From Pseudomonadota bacterium (GTDB lineage: Bacteria; Pseudomonadota; Alphaproteobacteria; Rhodospirillales; Magnetospirillaceae), in NCBI GenBank assembly GCA_021793155.1, contig JAJYTF010000028.1, forward strand, positions 1-64,000: 64,000 nucleotides of DNA, written 5' to 3'. Positions 8,959 to 17,501 of this stretch are shown in pieces. Below the pieces are notes generated by a model. It worked only from the letters and a program-made list of their open reading frames with translations. It did no database searches and had not been told where the DNA came from. The translations under genes were made by a program, and so were the position numbers. The number at the start of each line of letters is the position of its first letter. Within the stretch, counting starts at the first letter, position 1.

Positions 8959-9957
8959 TCAGCCTTCCAGCGTTTCAGTCACACCGTCAGGCGTTACGAA
9001 GATTGCCTTGATGCCGCGGCCGAGCGACACCACCGACTGGCGCTTCTCCTTGGGCAGCAGCGTCAGCGGGGTTGAGAAGGCGTTGGCCTTGGTGGCGCTG
9101 TCGGCGATCACCGTGACGCCCAGCAGCTGGGGCGCGGTGCGTCCCGAATGGGGGTCGATGATGTGGGTGAACTTGCCGTTGGGATCGAAGATCGTGCCGT
9201 AGCCACCCGAGGTGGCGACGCCTTTGTCGACGACATCGACCTCGGCGATGGCGCGGCTATGGTCGGCCGGGTCGGCGATGCCGATCCTCCAGGCCTGGCC
9301 GTCGGGTCGGCTGGACACCGCCTGCAGCTCGCCCATGTTGATCAGCATGTTACCGAAGCCGTAGCCGCGCAGGATGTCGGCAACACGGTCGGTGATGTAG
9401 CCTTGGCCGAGGGCGTTATGGGTTACGGCCATGCCGGGGCGGGCCAGGGCCACGCGCCCGGCGCCACGGTCGATGGTGATGCCGCGCCAGTCGACCAGGG
9501 CCAGGGCCTGCTTGATGGCCTCGGGCGACGGACCGGCCGGATCGACGTTGTCCGCGGTGAAGTGGCGGAAATAGAGATCCCAGACCGGCTGTACGGTGGG
9601 GTCGAACCAGCCGTCGGTGATTTCGGCGACTTCGCGGCCGTAAGCCATCAGTTCGACGAATTCCTTCGGCGCCCCCTCGACGCTCCCGTCGCGGTTCAGC
9701 AGCGAGAGCACGCTGTTCGGCCGATAGAGGCTGAACATGTCTTCGAGCCGGTTCAGTTCCGCCAGGGCCGCGTCAACCGCAGTTCGCGCCTTCGCTTCAT
9801 CGGTATGGTAAAGCTGGATGGAGGCATCGGCGCCGAGCGAGGTGCCCTGCCAACGGTAGACGCGGGCCTGGGCATGGCCGGCCTTGATGAACAACGGCAA
9901 ACCGGCGGCGGCGGCGAGCACGGTAATGGCGCGACGGCGAGTAATCTTGACGGACAT
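8959..9957 (-). CDS. apbE: FAD:protein FMN transferase (ApbE)
   Basis: Start chosen at MSVKITRRRAITVLAAAAGLP (332 residues): this start gives a Tat-type RR signal peptide and has GGGAGGG upstream at good spacing. The ApbE fold is recognised by 'LGADASIQLYH', 'INMGELQAV', the Mg-binding 'GVATSGGYGTIF' and 'THIIDPHSGRTA'. The enzyme covalently attaches FMN from FAD to the threonine of SGAT motifs in RnfG and RnfD, which are encoded downstream in the same operon. It is the first gene of apbE-rseC-rnfABCDGEH. Confidence 0.95.
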   Translation of the reverse strand: MSVKITRRRAITVLAAAAGLPLFIKAGHAQARVYRWQGTSLGADASIQLYHTDEAKARTAVDAALAELNRLEDMFSLYRPNSVLSLLNRDGSVEGAPKEFVELMAYGREVAEITDGWFDPTVQPVWDLYFRHFTADNVDPAGPSPEAIKQALALVDWRGITIDRGAGRVALARPGMAVTHNALGQGYITDRVADILRGYGFGNMLINMGELQAVSSRPDGQAWRIGIADPADHSRAIAEVDVVDKGVATSGGYGTIFDPNGKFTHIIDPHSGRTAPQLLGVTVIADSATKANAFSTPLTLLPKEKRQSVVSLGRGIKAIFVTPDGVTETLEG

Positions 9958-10762
9958 GGAAATATTGCCCTCCCAGGCCACGACTGGGACACGGGCGTGC
10001 GACCCAGTGGAACTCATGACCGGCGCCGGTCGAGGGAGATCTTAGCTCCGACAGCAGAAGGCGGGCGGTCTGTTTGCGCGCGGATAATAAACAAGTTGCC
10101 ACCTCTTACTCAAGTGCGCAGTTCGCAAAAAATGTGTGTATTTTTGCTGCGATGCGGCATGTGACGTCGTCCCAAGTCGCGGAATCGGCCAGCTCCGACG
10201 ATCGTCGGTGGATAGCTGAGAGTCCACAGGGCAGACAATTTTAAGCGGCATTGGAAAAAGTAAAAACGGGAGTGTATATTTTGCGCGTCGCCGCTGGAAA
10301 GTGTTGTCGGCGATCGCTATGACCTAAATAGCGCAGCTTATGTTGCGATAAACAGCGCGGTTATTATTCCGACAATTGCGCTCTGTCTTGTCGGGTTGAG
10401 CCGCGGATGGGTGGCCGGCATCGAAGAAAACGGGCCTCTTTCCCTCTGCTCAATGGCCCCTGCCTAATATTCACGGTGCCTGGGACAGTATTCAACTACA
10501 GATCGTTAGGGTGATCTGCGGTTGTGTGGTCCAACCGGGCATCACCATCACCTCGACCTGGAAGAGGGATCCGTATACATTCCGAGAGGCGGCCTGCGCA
10601 TAAGGGGGGTCGCTGGTGGTCCGATCCTGGTGCCTGGTTCCGAGGCAACAGGTCAATCGGCCCACCAACAGAATGAATCGTGGTGCGATTCTGGCGCATG
10701 GTGTGGGCGCCATTGGTCAGAGTTCCACCACCGGGTCCACGTAACGTCGAGAGAGGCTGACT
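9958..10762. other. Long intergenic region, divergent promoters of the rnf operon and trpB2
   Basis: About 800 bases without a convincing gene between the divergent apbE and trpB2 genes. The segment 10085-10385 is clearly more AT-rich than its surroundings and is the likeliest place for both promoters. A ribosome binding site GAGAGAGG sits just before the trpB2 ATG. I looked for SAM, SAH and cobalamin riboswitch cores and for sigma-54 elements and found none that convinced me. The open frames here on both strands look like high-GC shadows. Confidence 0.6.
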
Positions 10763-12124
10763 ATGGGTGATTCGGTGAAATATCTGTTGGATGAGGAACG
10801 TATTCCAAAGGCTTGGTACAACCTTGTCGCCGATCTGCCCGAACCGCCGCCGCCCCCGTTGCATCCTGGGACCGGAAAGCCGATCGGCCCGGATGACCTG
10901 GCGCCGATCTTCCCGATGGCCATCATCGGCCAGGAGGTCACCACCGAGCGCTGGGTCGAAATTCCCGGCCCGGTGCGCGAGATCTATCGCCTGTGGCGGC
11001 CCTCGCCGCTGATCCGGGCGCGCCGGCTCGAGAAGGCATTGGACACCCCGGCGAAGATCTTCTTCAAGTACGAAGGGGTAAGCCCTGCTGGTAGCCATAA
11101 GCCGAACACTTCGGTCGCGCAGGCCTATTACAACAAGCAGGAAGGTGTGAAGCGGCTGTCCACGGAGACCGGGGCGGGGCAGTGGGGATCGTCCCTGGCC
11201 TTCGCCGGATCGCTGTTCGGCCTCGAGGTCGAAGTGTACATGGTCAAGGTGAGCTACCAGCAGAAGCCTTACCGCCGGGCCTTGATGGAGACCTATGGCG
11301 CGCGCTGCATTCCCAGCCCGTCGCCGCTGACCGCGTCGGGCCGGGCGATCCTCGAAAAGTTCCCCGACAGCACCGGCTCGCTCGGTATCGCCATTTCCGA
11401 GGCGGTGGAGGTCGCGGCGCAGCGCGACGATACCAAATACGCCCTCGGCTCGGTGCTCAATCATGTGCTGCTGCACCAGACCGTCATCGGCGAAGAGGCC
11501 ATGCTGCAGATGGCCGATGCCGGCGCCGAGCCGGACGTGATCATCGGGTGTGCCGGCGGCGGCAGCAATTTCGCCGGGATCGCCTTCCCCTATTTGCGGG
11601 AAAAGCTGGCCGGCCGCAGCCATGCTCGCGTCATCGCGGTCGAGCCGTCGTCCTGCCCGACCATGACCCAGGGGCGTTATGCCTACGATTTTGGCGATAC
11701 CGGGCATCTGACGCCGCTGGTGAAGATGCATACCCTGGGATCGTCGTTCGTGCCGCCCGGATTCCATGCCGGCGGCCTGCGCTACCACGGCATGGCGCCG
11801 CTGGTCAGCCATGTGCTGCAACTGGGGCTGATCGAGGCCAAGGCCTACGCCCAGACCGAATGCTTCGCCGCCGCGGTACAGCTTGCCCGCAGCGAAGGCA
11901 TCGTGCCGGCGCCTGAATCCAGCCACGCGGTGAAGGCGGCCGTCGACGAGGCCCTGCGCTGCAAGCGTGAGGGCAAGGCCGAGACGATCCTCTTCAACCT
12001 GTCGGGGCATGGCCATTTCGACATGCAGGCCTACACCGACTATTTCGCCGGCAGTCTCAAGGATGTTCCGTTCGACCGTGCCGCGCTGGAGCGGGCGTTG
12101 GCCGAACTGCCGTCCGTGGGGTGA
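10763..12124 (+). CDS. trpB: TrpB2-type tryptophan synthase beta chain-like PLP enzyme
   Basis: 453 residues, longer than canonical TrpB (~400), with the TrpB2 N-terminal extension '[26 protein letters not shown]'. The PLP lysine lies in '[21 protein letters not shown]', the glycine-rich phosphate-binding loop is [11 protein letters not shown], and the C-terminus has [12 protein letters not shown]. TrpB2 uses indole plus serine and is usually not paired with TrpA; no trpA is present here. A role in salvage of indole is inferred. The gene is monocistronic and divergent from the rnf operon. Confidence 0.92.
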   Translation: MGDSVKYLLDEERIPKAWYNLVADLPEPPPPPLHPGTGKPIGPDDLAPIFPMAIIGQEVTTERWVEIPGPVREIYRLWRPSPLIRARRLEKALDTPAKIFFKYEGVSPAGSHKPNTSVAQAYYNKQEGVKRLSTETGAGQWGSSLAFAGSLFGLEVEVYMVKVSYQQKPYRRALMETYGARCIPSPSPLTASGRAILEKFPDSTGSLGIAISEAVEVAAQRDDTKYALGSVLNHVLLHQTVIGEEAMLQMADAGAEPDVIIGCAGGGSNFAGIAFPYLREKLAGRSHARVIAVEPSSCPTMTQGRYAYDFGDTGHLTPLVKMHTLGSSFVPPGFHAGGLRYHGMAPLVSHVLQLGLIEAKAYAQTECFAAAVQLARSEGIVPAPESSHAVKAAVDEALRCKREGKAETILFNLSGHGHFDMQAYTDYFAGSLKDVPFDRAALERALAELPSVG

Positions 12125-12296
12125 GGCTTCGCTGTCATTGCGAGTCGAAGGTGGGCGATCCAGGGTCGTATCGCCGACCCTGGATCGCCTCGCTTCCGCT
12201 CGCGATGGCAAGGCGCGGTTTCGACATTTCCCCCCTGGAAAATCAGCCGCGGCGGCGGGAAGCGCCGGCCAGGTCGCCTGTCGCGGGCTGATCGTG
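12125..12296. repeat. REP-type palindromic element
   Basis: At 12130-12214 a large imperfect palindrome reads 'gtcattgcgagtcgaag...gcgatccagggtc', then 'gaccctggatcgcctcgc...ctcgcgatggc'. Its right half (TGGATCGC.T.GC..CGCTCGCGATGRC) recurs at 33599-33630. This is the familiar alphaproteobacterial REP/BIME type. It lies between the convergent trpB2 and lysE-type genes and may form a transcript 3' end. Confidence 0.65.
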
Positions 12297-12932
12297 TCAG
12301 GGCTGGGCGATCAGCTTGACGCCTAGAATCATGAAGACCAGGGCGGCCAGCCGGTCGAGCCAGGTGGCGGCATGCGGCCGGCGGTCGAGCAGGCGCCCGA
12401 ACCAGCCGGCGAAATAGCCGATGGCGCTGAAGATCAGCGCTGCTTGCAAAGTGAACAGCACGCCCAGTTGCGCCGTCTGCCAGCCGGCGGCGCCGTGCGA
12501 CGCGTCGACGAACTGTGGCAGGAAGGCGAGGAAGAACAGGATCACCTTGGGGTTGACGGCGTTGGCCGCCAGGCCCTTGAAGAACAGCGATGCGAGGCCG
12601 CCGTTCGCGCCGCGATCCGGGGCGCCGGGCGCGGCAAGGCGTCCGGCGCTGCGCATCGCCTGCAGGCCTAGCCACAGCAGATAAAGGCCGCCGACCAGCT
12701 TGAGCCCGGCATAAGCGACCGGCGAGGCGGCAATGGCGGCGCTGATGCCCAGGGCGGCAAGGGTGGTATGGCTGAGGCATCCCAAGGCACAGCCCAGACC
12801 GAACACCATGCCTTGCCGCCGCCCGCGGGCGGCGCCGAGGCTCAGCACCATCAGGTTATCCGGGCCGGGTGCGATGGTCACCAGGGCCGCGGCGGCGAGA
12901 AATCCTATCGCCTGCCATAGTCCAAGAAGCAT
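12297..12932 (-). CDS. LysE/RhtB-family amino-acid exporter
   Basis: 211 residues, six predicted membrane helices. The N-terminal LysE signature is 'AAALVTIAPGPDNLMVLSLGAARGRRQGMVFGLG', and 'NPKVILFFLAFLPQFV' lies near residue 115. The family exports amino acids or homoserine lactones through the inner membrane; the substrate cannot be read from sequence. It is convergent with trpB2 and preceded by a 240-base gap with no recognised element. Confidence 0.9.
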   Translation of the reverse strand: MLLGLWQAIGFLAAAALVTIAPGPDNLMVLSLGAARGRRQGMVFGLGCALGCLSHTTLAALGISAAIAASPVAYAGLKLVGGLYLLWLGLQAMRSAGRLAAPGAPDRGANGGLASLFFKGLAANAVNPKVILFFLAFLPQFVDASHGAAGWQTAQLGVLFTLQAALIFSAIGYFAGWFGRLLDRRPHAATWLDRLAALVFMILGVKLIAQP

Positions 12933-13174
12933 ACGACCCGCCTGTTACCGGGAAGGGTGGGCGTCAGAATAATCGCGTCGCGGCCAGTGATGCAATGCAC
13001 AGACGAGCACCTCCAGGAGGGATTATCCTTCTGGGCCTCGCTTCCTCGGCCTTGACGGCGGCAAGCTCTATTGCCCGCGAGTCTTGGTGTTTACAAAATA
13101 TAAAGCATTGCTACTCAATCTTTCCATGTGAACATTGTCACACCACGGGCCCAGGTTTAAAGTAGGGGCCTGTA

Positions 13175-14335
13175 TTGCGGAGTCCGATCGTGCCCGGCGC
13201 GGCGTTTGTTGAACGACTGACCTTTGATGAGGTCTCGCAGGTGCTGCGTTGTTGGGCCGGGGGACAAGGCGGTCAGGTCGGCGTGCTGGCCTTCGTGCCG
13301 GAAGGAGAGAATGTCGCCATCCTGCAATCCGCCTGTAACGCGGCCGGCACCCATCTGGGCGGGGCCGTTTTCCCGGCCGTGATCGCGGAAGCCGGCTTGC
13401 GGCGGCAAGGCGTGGTGCTGCTGAACGTCGGTGCGGCGCCGCCATCCCTGTTGATCGAAGGGGCGGCGTCGAGCGAGACCGCAGGGCGGGTCACCGAGGT
13501 CATCGCCGAATTCGTCGAGAGCTGGGGCTCCGCCGCCGAAGATGCCTCGCTGTTCTGCATCTTCGATGGCCTCGATCCGATGATTTCGAGCCATCTGGAC
13601 CGGTTGTACCTGCGCCTCGCCGACATGGTCCGCTATGTCGGGGTCAACGCCGGAAGCGACCGGTTCGTCAGCATCCCCTGCCTGTTCGACAACAGTCGGC
13701 AGATCGCCGGGGGCGTCCTGGTGCAGTTGCTGCCCGGCCATCCGGGGGCCTGGCTCGAACACGGCTTCCGGGCGCCCGAGCAATTCAGCACGGCGACGTC
13801 GGCCAGCGGCAACCGAGTGGTGCAGATCGACTGGCGGCCGGCGTTGGACGTCTACCGCGAAATGATCCATGACCAGTACGGCGTGGCGATCGACCGCGAC
13901 AACTTCTACCGGCTGGCGGTCAATTTTCCATTCGGCATTCTGAGGGCCGACGGAGAGGTTCAGGTGCGCATACCCGTTGCGCTCGACGAAGGTGGAGCGA
14001 TCGTCTGCGTGGGTGAGATCCCTCCCGCATCGGTGCTGGCGTTGCTCGACGCGCGGGGCAAGGAGCAGGACGCGGTGGTCCGCCTGGCGGCCAGACTTGG
14101 GGAGATGGCCGGCACCGGCGCGCGAATCGATGATCTGCTGGTCTTTTATTGCGCCGGCCGGCGCCTGCAGATGGGTCAGGCCGCCGAAGCCGAATTGCGC
14201 CGGCTGGCGGAACTGACCAACCCATCGGGGTCGTTCGGGGCGTTGACCCTGGGCGAAATCGGCACCTCACGGGCGGGTGGCTATCCGCTTTTCCACAATG
14301 CGACGATCGTTGGCATGCCGTGGTCGATACACTGA
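13175..14335 (+). CDS. FIST-domain sensory protein
   Basis: 386 residues with an N-terminal FIST domain ('GGQGGQVGVLAFVPEGENVAILQSA', then 'GRVTEVIAEFVESW') and a C-terminal FIST_C domain ending '...SFGALTLGEIGTSRAGGYPLFHNATIVGM'. FIST domains are proposed small-ligand (amino acid) sensors commonly coupled to kinases, chemoreceptors or c-di-GMP enzymes. The 3' end overlaps the next gene (GGDEF-EAL-CZB) by 16 bases, so the two are probably a sensor-effector pair made from one transcript. The first codon could be a few residues further in. Confidence 0.85.
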   Translation: MRSPIVPGAAFVERLTFDEVSQVLRCWAGGQGGQVGVLAFVPEGENVAILQSACNAAGTHLGGAVFPAVIAEAGLRRQGVVLLNVGAAPPSLLIEGAASSETAGRVTEVIAEFVESWGSAAEDASLFCIFDGLDPMISSHLDRLYLRLADMVRYVGVNAGSDRFVSIPCLFDNSRQIAGGVLVQLLPGHPGAWLEHGFRAPEQFSTATSASGNRVVQIDWRPALDVYREMIHDQYGVAIDRDNFYRLAVNFPFGILRADGEVQVRIPVALDEGGAIVCVGEIPPASVLALLDARGKEQDAVVRLAARLGEMAGTGARIDDLLVFYCAGRRLQMGQAAEAELRRLAELTNPSGSFGALTLGEIGTSRAGGYPLFHNATIVGMPWSIH

Positions 14336-16497
14336 CTTCGCCGAGGGCGCTGGCCATCCTCTATGATCTCGCCCTGGCCGTGGGCGGCGAGATCAATCTG
14401 GACCCGCTGCTGACCAGAACTCTGCAACGTCTGATGTACCACACCGGATTCCCCGTCGGTCTTGCACTATCCCATGCCCCCTTTCACCCCGTGGATGGGG
14501 CGGTGGATGTGCAACTCGCCGTCGTCATTGGCGACTACCGCCTGTTGCGGCGAAAGGGCGAACACGCTTTGGTTCCGGCCTGTCTGGTCGAAACCGCCGG
14601 CCTTGCCGAATTGCCCGAGGCGCTGTCCGTTCTCGGCACCCGTCGTCCCCACCGGTTCGCCTTGCGGCTGCCGGTCGAGGGGTTCGGCAGCATCCTGCTG
14701 ATCAGTCCCGATGCGCCGCCCGGTTCAGCCCGCTTAGCCGACTTGTTTTCGCCAATCATGAGCCGGTTGGCGACGGCTATCCTGCTGTGCCGGAGCCACG
14801 AGCACGACGTCAAGCAGCGGCTGGAGCGGGCCGCCCATTACGACGCGCTGACCGACCTGCCCAACGCCCTGCTGTTCGCCGATACCGTGCGCGAGGCGAT
14901 GATCGAAGCGAACCGCGTCGGCCTGATGCTTGCCGTGGTCAGCATGGATATCGACGAATTCAAGGCGCTGGACGCAAGAATCGGGGATTCCGCCGGCAAC
15001 CGGGTGATCGCCGAATTCGGCAAGCGGCTCGAGGATCACTGTCACGGCGGCGGCCTGGCGGCACGCCTGGCCGGTGACGAGTTCGCCCTGTTGCTGGCCA
15101 ATCTGCGAGCCTGGGATGAAGTGCAGCCACAGGTGGCTGAGATCCTGCGTGCGGCGACCGCCCCCATGACGGTCGAGGGTCATGAGGTGCACCTTTCGGT
15201 CAGCGCCGGCATATCGGTGTTTCCCGGTGATGCCACCGATGTTGACCCGCTGATGCGCAATGCCAGGCACGCGATGTACCAAGCCAAGGAAGAGGCCAGG
15301 GGGACGGTGCACTTCTTTGATGCCAAGCAGGATCGGCGGGCGCGCGAACGCCAATCGGCGATCAAGCGCGTCGAGACGGCTTTGGCTGCGAGTGAGCTGA
15401 GGCTGTTCTACCAGCCCCAGGTAGACCTGGTATCAGGGCAGGTGGTCGGGCTGGAGGCGCTGCTGCGCTGGTTCGATCCCGAACGGGGAATCGTGCTGCC
15501 GGGTGATTTCCTGCCGTTGATCGACGGCAGCGAGCTGATGATCCATATCGGTAACTGGGCGATGCGCGAGGCATTGGCCCAGGCGGTGGAATGGCGCAAA
15601 GACGGCTTCGAGAGCCGTATCAGTGTGAATATCGCCGGCTGCCATCTGCAGCGCGCGGATTTCGTCGATCAGGTCGCCCAGGCCTTGGCGGCGGTTCCGG
15701 GTGCCAAGCCGTCGGATCTGGAAATCGAGATCCTGGAGTCCTCGGCGATCGACAATTTTGCCCATGTTCGCGACGTGATCGAAGCCTGCCGCCGCATGGG
15801 CGTGGCCTTCGCCCTCGACGACTTCGGCGCCGGCTATTCTTCCCTTGGCTATCTGCGGCAGTTGCCGACGGCCACGGTGAAAATCGACCAGGTCTTCGTG
15901 CGTAACCTGTTCGAGGAATTCGAGGCGCCGCAGATCGTCCAGGCGATCGTCCAGATCGCCAAGATCTTCAAGCGCCGGCTGATCGCCGAGGGCGTCGAGA
16001 GCTTCGACCACGCGTTGCTGCTGATTTGCATGGGATGCGACGTCTCGCAGGGCTTCGGGATCGCCCGGCCCTTGCCGGCCGAACTGGTCTTGCCATGGGT
16101 CAACGCCTATCCCATTCCGGCCGAGGTGAGGCATTGGCGCGACATCGAATGGGATCCGGCGTTCTACGAGCTGTTCAAGGAGGTGCATCGGCACCGGCGG
16201 CAATGGGACAGGGTGTTTGAAGCCTTACGGGCGGCGCGGCGCGGCGACCCTGCCTCCGGCTTCGATCCGGCCGACGGGGGCTGCCGGCTGGATGATTGGG
16301 TGGAGGCCAATCTCGGTCACCGCTGCAACGGTGATCTGCATGCCGCTCATGACAGCTTCCACGAGCTGATCGGCCAAGTCGGCAAGCTGATCCGACAAGG
16401 GCGGCTTGACGACGCCGAAACGGTGGCGACCCGCCTCGATGGAGCCTTCGTGACGGTCACCCGCACCATCGCCGAGAGCCTGAAGCGATCGGATTAA
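14320..16497 (+). CDS. GGDEF-EAL protein with C-terminal CZB-like domain
   Basis: Start set at a GTG (14320) inside the end of the FIST gene, because similarity to a sensory domain begins right there ('VDTLTSPRALAILYDLALAVGGE'), giving 725 residues. Order: GAF-like ~1-155, GGDEF ~170-335 with signature AGDEF (first Gly lost, probably weak or inactive cyclase), EAL ~345-600 with EALLRW, DDFGAGYSSLGYL, VKIDQVF and AEGVES all kept (phosphodiesterase). The last ~105 residues have a CZB pattern: HRHRRQW, C-x-L-x-x-W (CRLDDW) and H...HDSFH. CZB domains bind zinc through three His and one Cys. It is co-translated with FIST. Confidence 0.85.
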   Translation: MVDTLTSPRALAILYDLALAVGGEINLDPLLTRTLQRLMYHTGFPVGLALSHAPFHPVDGAVDVQLAVVIGDYRLLRRKGEHALVPACLVETAGLAELPEALSVLGTRRPHRFALRLPVEGFGSILLISPDAPPGSARLADLFSPIMSRLATAILLCRSHEHDVKQRLERAAHYDALTDLPNALLFADTVREAMIEANRVGLMLAVVSMDIDEFKALDARIGDSAGNRVIAEFGKRLEDHCHGGGLAARLAGDEFALLLANLRAWDEVQPQVAEILRAATAPMTVEGHEVHLSVSAGISVFPGDATDVDPLMRNARHAMYQAKEEARGTVHFFDAKQDRRARERQSAIKRVETALAASELRLFYQPQVDLVSGQVVGLEALLRWFDPERGIVLPGDFLPLIDGSELMIHIGNWAMREALAQAVEWRKDGFESRISVNIAGCHLQRADFVDQVAQALAAVPGAKPSDLEIEILESSAIDNFAHVRDVIEACRRMGVAFALDDFGAGYSSLGYLRQLPTATVKIDQVFVRNLFEEFEAPQIVQAIVQIAKIFKRRLIAEGVESFDHALLLICMGCDVSQGFGIARPLPAELVLPWVNAYPIPAEVRHWRDIEWDPAFYELFKEVHRHRRQWDRVFEALRAARRGDPASGFDPADGGCRLDDWVEANLGHRCNGDLHAAHDSFHELIGQVGKLIRQGRLDDAETVATRLDGAFVTVTRTIAESLKRSD

Positions 16498-17051
16498 GGC
16501 GGAACCACCTCGCTCGCCGCCTTTTTCAGATAGGCGCTCAGCTGGGTCAGATCTTTCGCCAGCTCGTCGCGGTCGTGCTGCTGCACCTGCGGCGGCTCGT
16601 CCGAGTTGGGGATGTGGCGCAGCGATTCGAGCGCATAGCGGGCCGTCGAGCGTAGCGTCGAGGGGGTCCGGGCGATCATCGCATCGAGGGCGGCGATCTG
16701 CTCTTCCGGATGATTCTGGAATGTGGTCTTCAGATAAACTTGAAGGTCGCGGCCGTCGACATTGAAGAAATCGTAGAGTTGCTGGTCCTCACTGCTGACG
16801 GTGACCAGAATGGTGTAGACCAGCCAGCCGAGCGAAAACTCGGAAATATTCTGGCCCTCCGTCGTCTGATTTGCGAATTTGTCGATGGCCCGGACGTCGG
16901 TGAGCAACGACTGGCGGAAATCTTCGGCGTCCTCGGCAGTCTCGAACGGCGTGGGGCGTTTTGGAGAAGCACAAGACGTCGCCGTGGCCAGACATATGGC
17001 CGTCATGGCAATGGCCAGAATTCGAACGAATTCGGCGCGACGCGTGAACAT
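16494..17051 (-). CDS. Putative lipoprotein of unknown function
   Basis: 185 residues. The N-terminus has a basic start, a hydrophobic stretch and a weak lipobox (LATATSC, Cys at ~27), so the protein is probably an outer- or inner-membrane lipoprotein. The rest is predicted mainly helical and acidic ('TPFETAEDAEDFRQSLLTDVRAIDKFANQTTEG'). I recognise no domain. Its stop overlaps the stop of the convergent GGDEF-EAL-CZB gene by four bases. Alternative: a secreted protein with an ordinary signal peptide. Confidence 0.6.
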   Translation of the reverse strand: MFTRRAEFVRILAIAMTAICLATATSCASPKRPTPFETAEDAEDFRQSLLTDVRAIDKFANQTTEGQNISEFSLGWLVYTILVTVSSEDQQLYDFFNVDGRDLQVYLKTTFQNHPEEQIAALDAMIARTPSTLRSTARYALESLRHIPNSDEPPQVQQHDRDELAKDLTQLSAYLKKAASEVVPP

Positions 17052-17285
17052 ATTCGGTCACCGCGCAGATAATACTTCCCCGAATGCTCTCACTCCGAAG
17101 CCTGGTCGGCAACAGGATTTCGCCAGTCCCTGGCCCGAGAGTTGAGGATGACAAAACCATGATCGCGAATTTGGAAAACATCAGCTTGCACCAATGCAGC
17201 GATGTATTAACAACCATCGAGGGTATTAGTTGCGCATGTCTATCGTGAAGGGCGGGATGGTGCCTGCCGGAAGCTGATGCAAAAA

Positions 17286-17486
17286 GGAGGAAAGGCAATG
17301 AACAGCGGTCAGCTGACCAACATCCGTCAGGACGATTGGTTCGCCATAAATTTGACGGCCAATCATGCCTATGAGCTCGTCGTCAGCGGCTGTGCGGCCA
17401 CGGCGGGCCCAATGACAACCGCCTTCGTCACCCAACTCCACCAGAACATCCTCAACCGCGCCCCCGGCCACCGGCAGTTAAGCCGA
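17286..17486 (+). pseudogene. Remnant of a large secreted repeat protein (PPC/DUF4214-like)
   Basis: A frame from about 17277 translates to 'SGQLTNIRQDDWFAINLTANHAYELVVSG', close to the 'D.DWFAV.L.AG..Y.F.LSG' of bacterial pre-peptidase/hemolysin-type domains. It is followed directly by 'AFVTQLHQNILNRAP', close to the DUF4214 start 'AFV.QLY.NVLGRAPD'. Frame similarity then ends and the DNA runs into the antisense of phaC. I read this as a deleted and fused scrap of a large calcium-binding exoprotein gene, with low confidence in any expression. Confidence 0.45.
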
Positions 17487-17501
17487 TGCGGGGGTGTCGC
17501 G

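Noticed and set aside
10500-10762. Riboswitch in the trpB2 leader
   Set aside because: I compared it by eye to SAM, SAH and cobalamin cores and found only isolated matching words, not the paired elements.
10496-12211. 571-codon minus-strand open frame opposite trpB2
   Set aside because: The opposite strand carries an unmistakable PLP enzyme; the translation has no recognisable motif and only low-information Arg/His/Gly runs.
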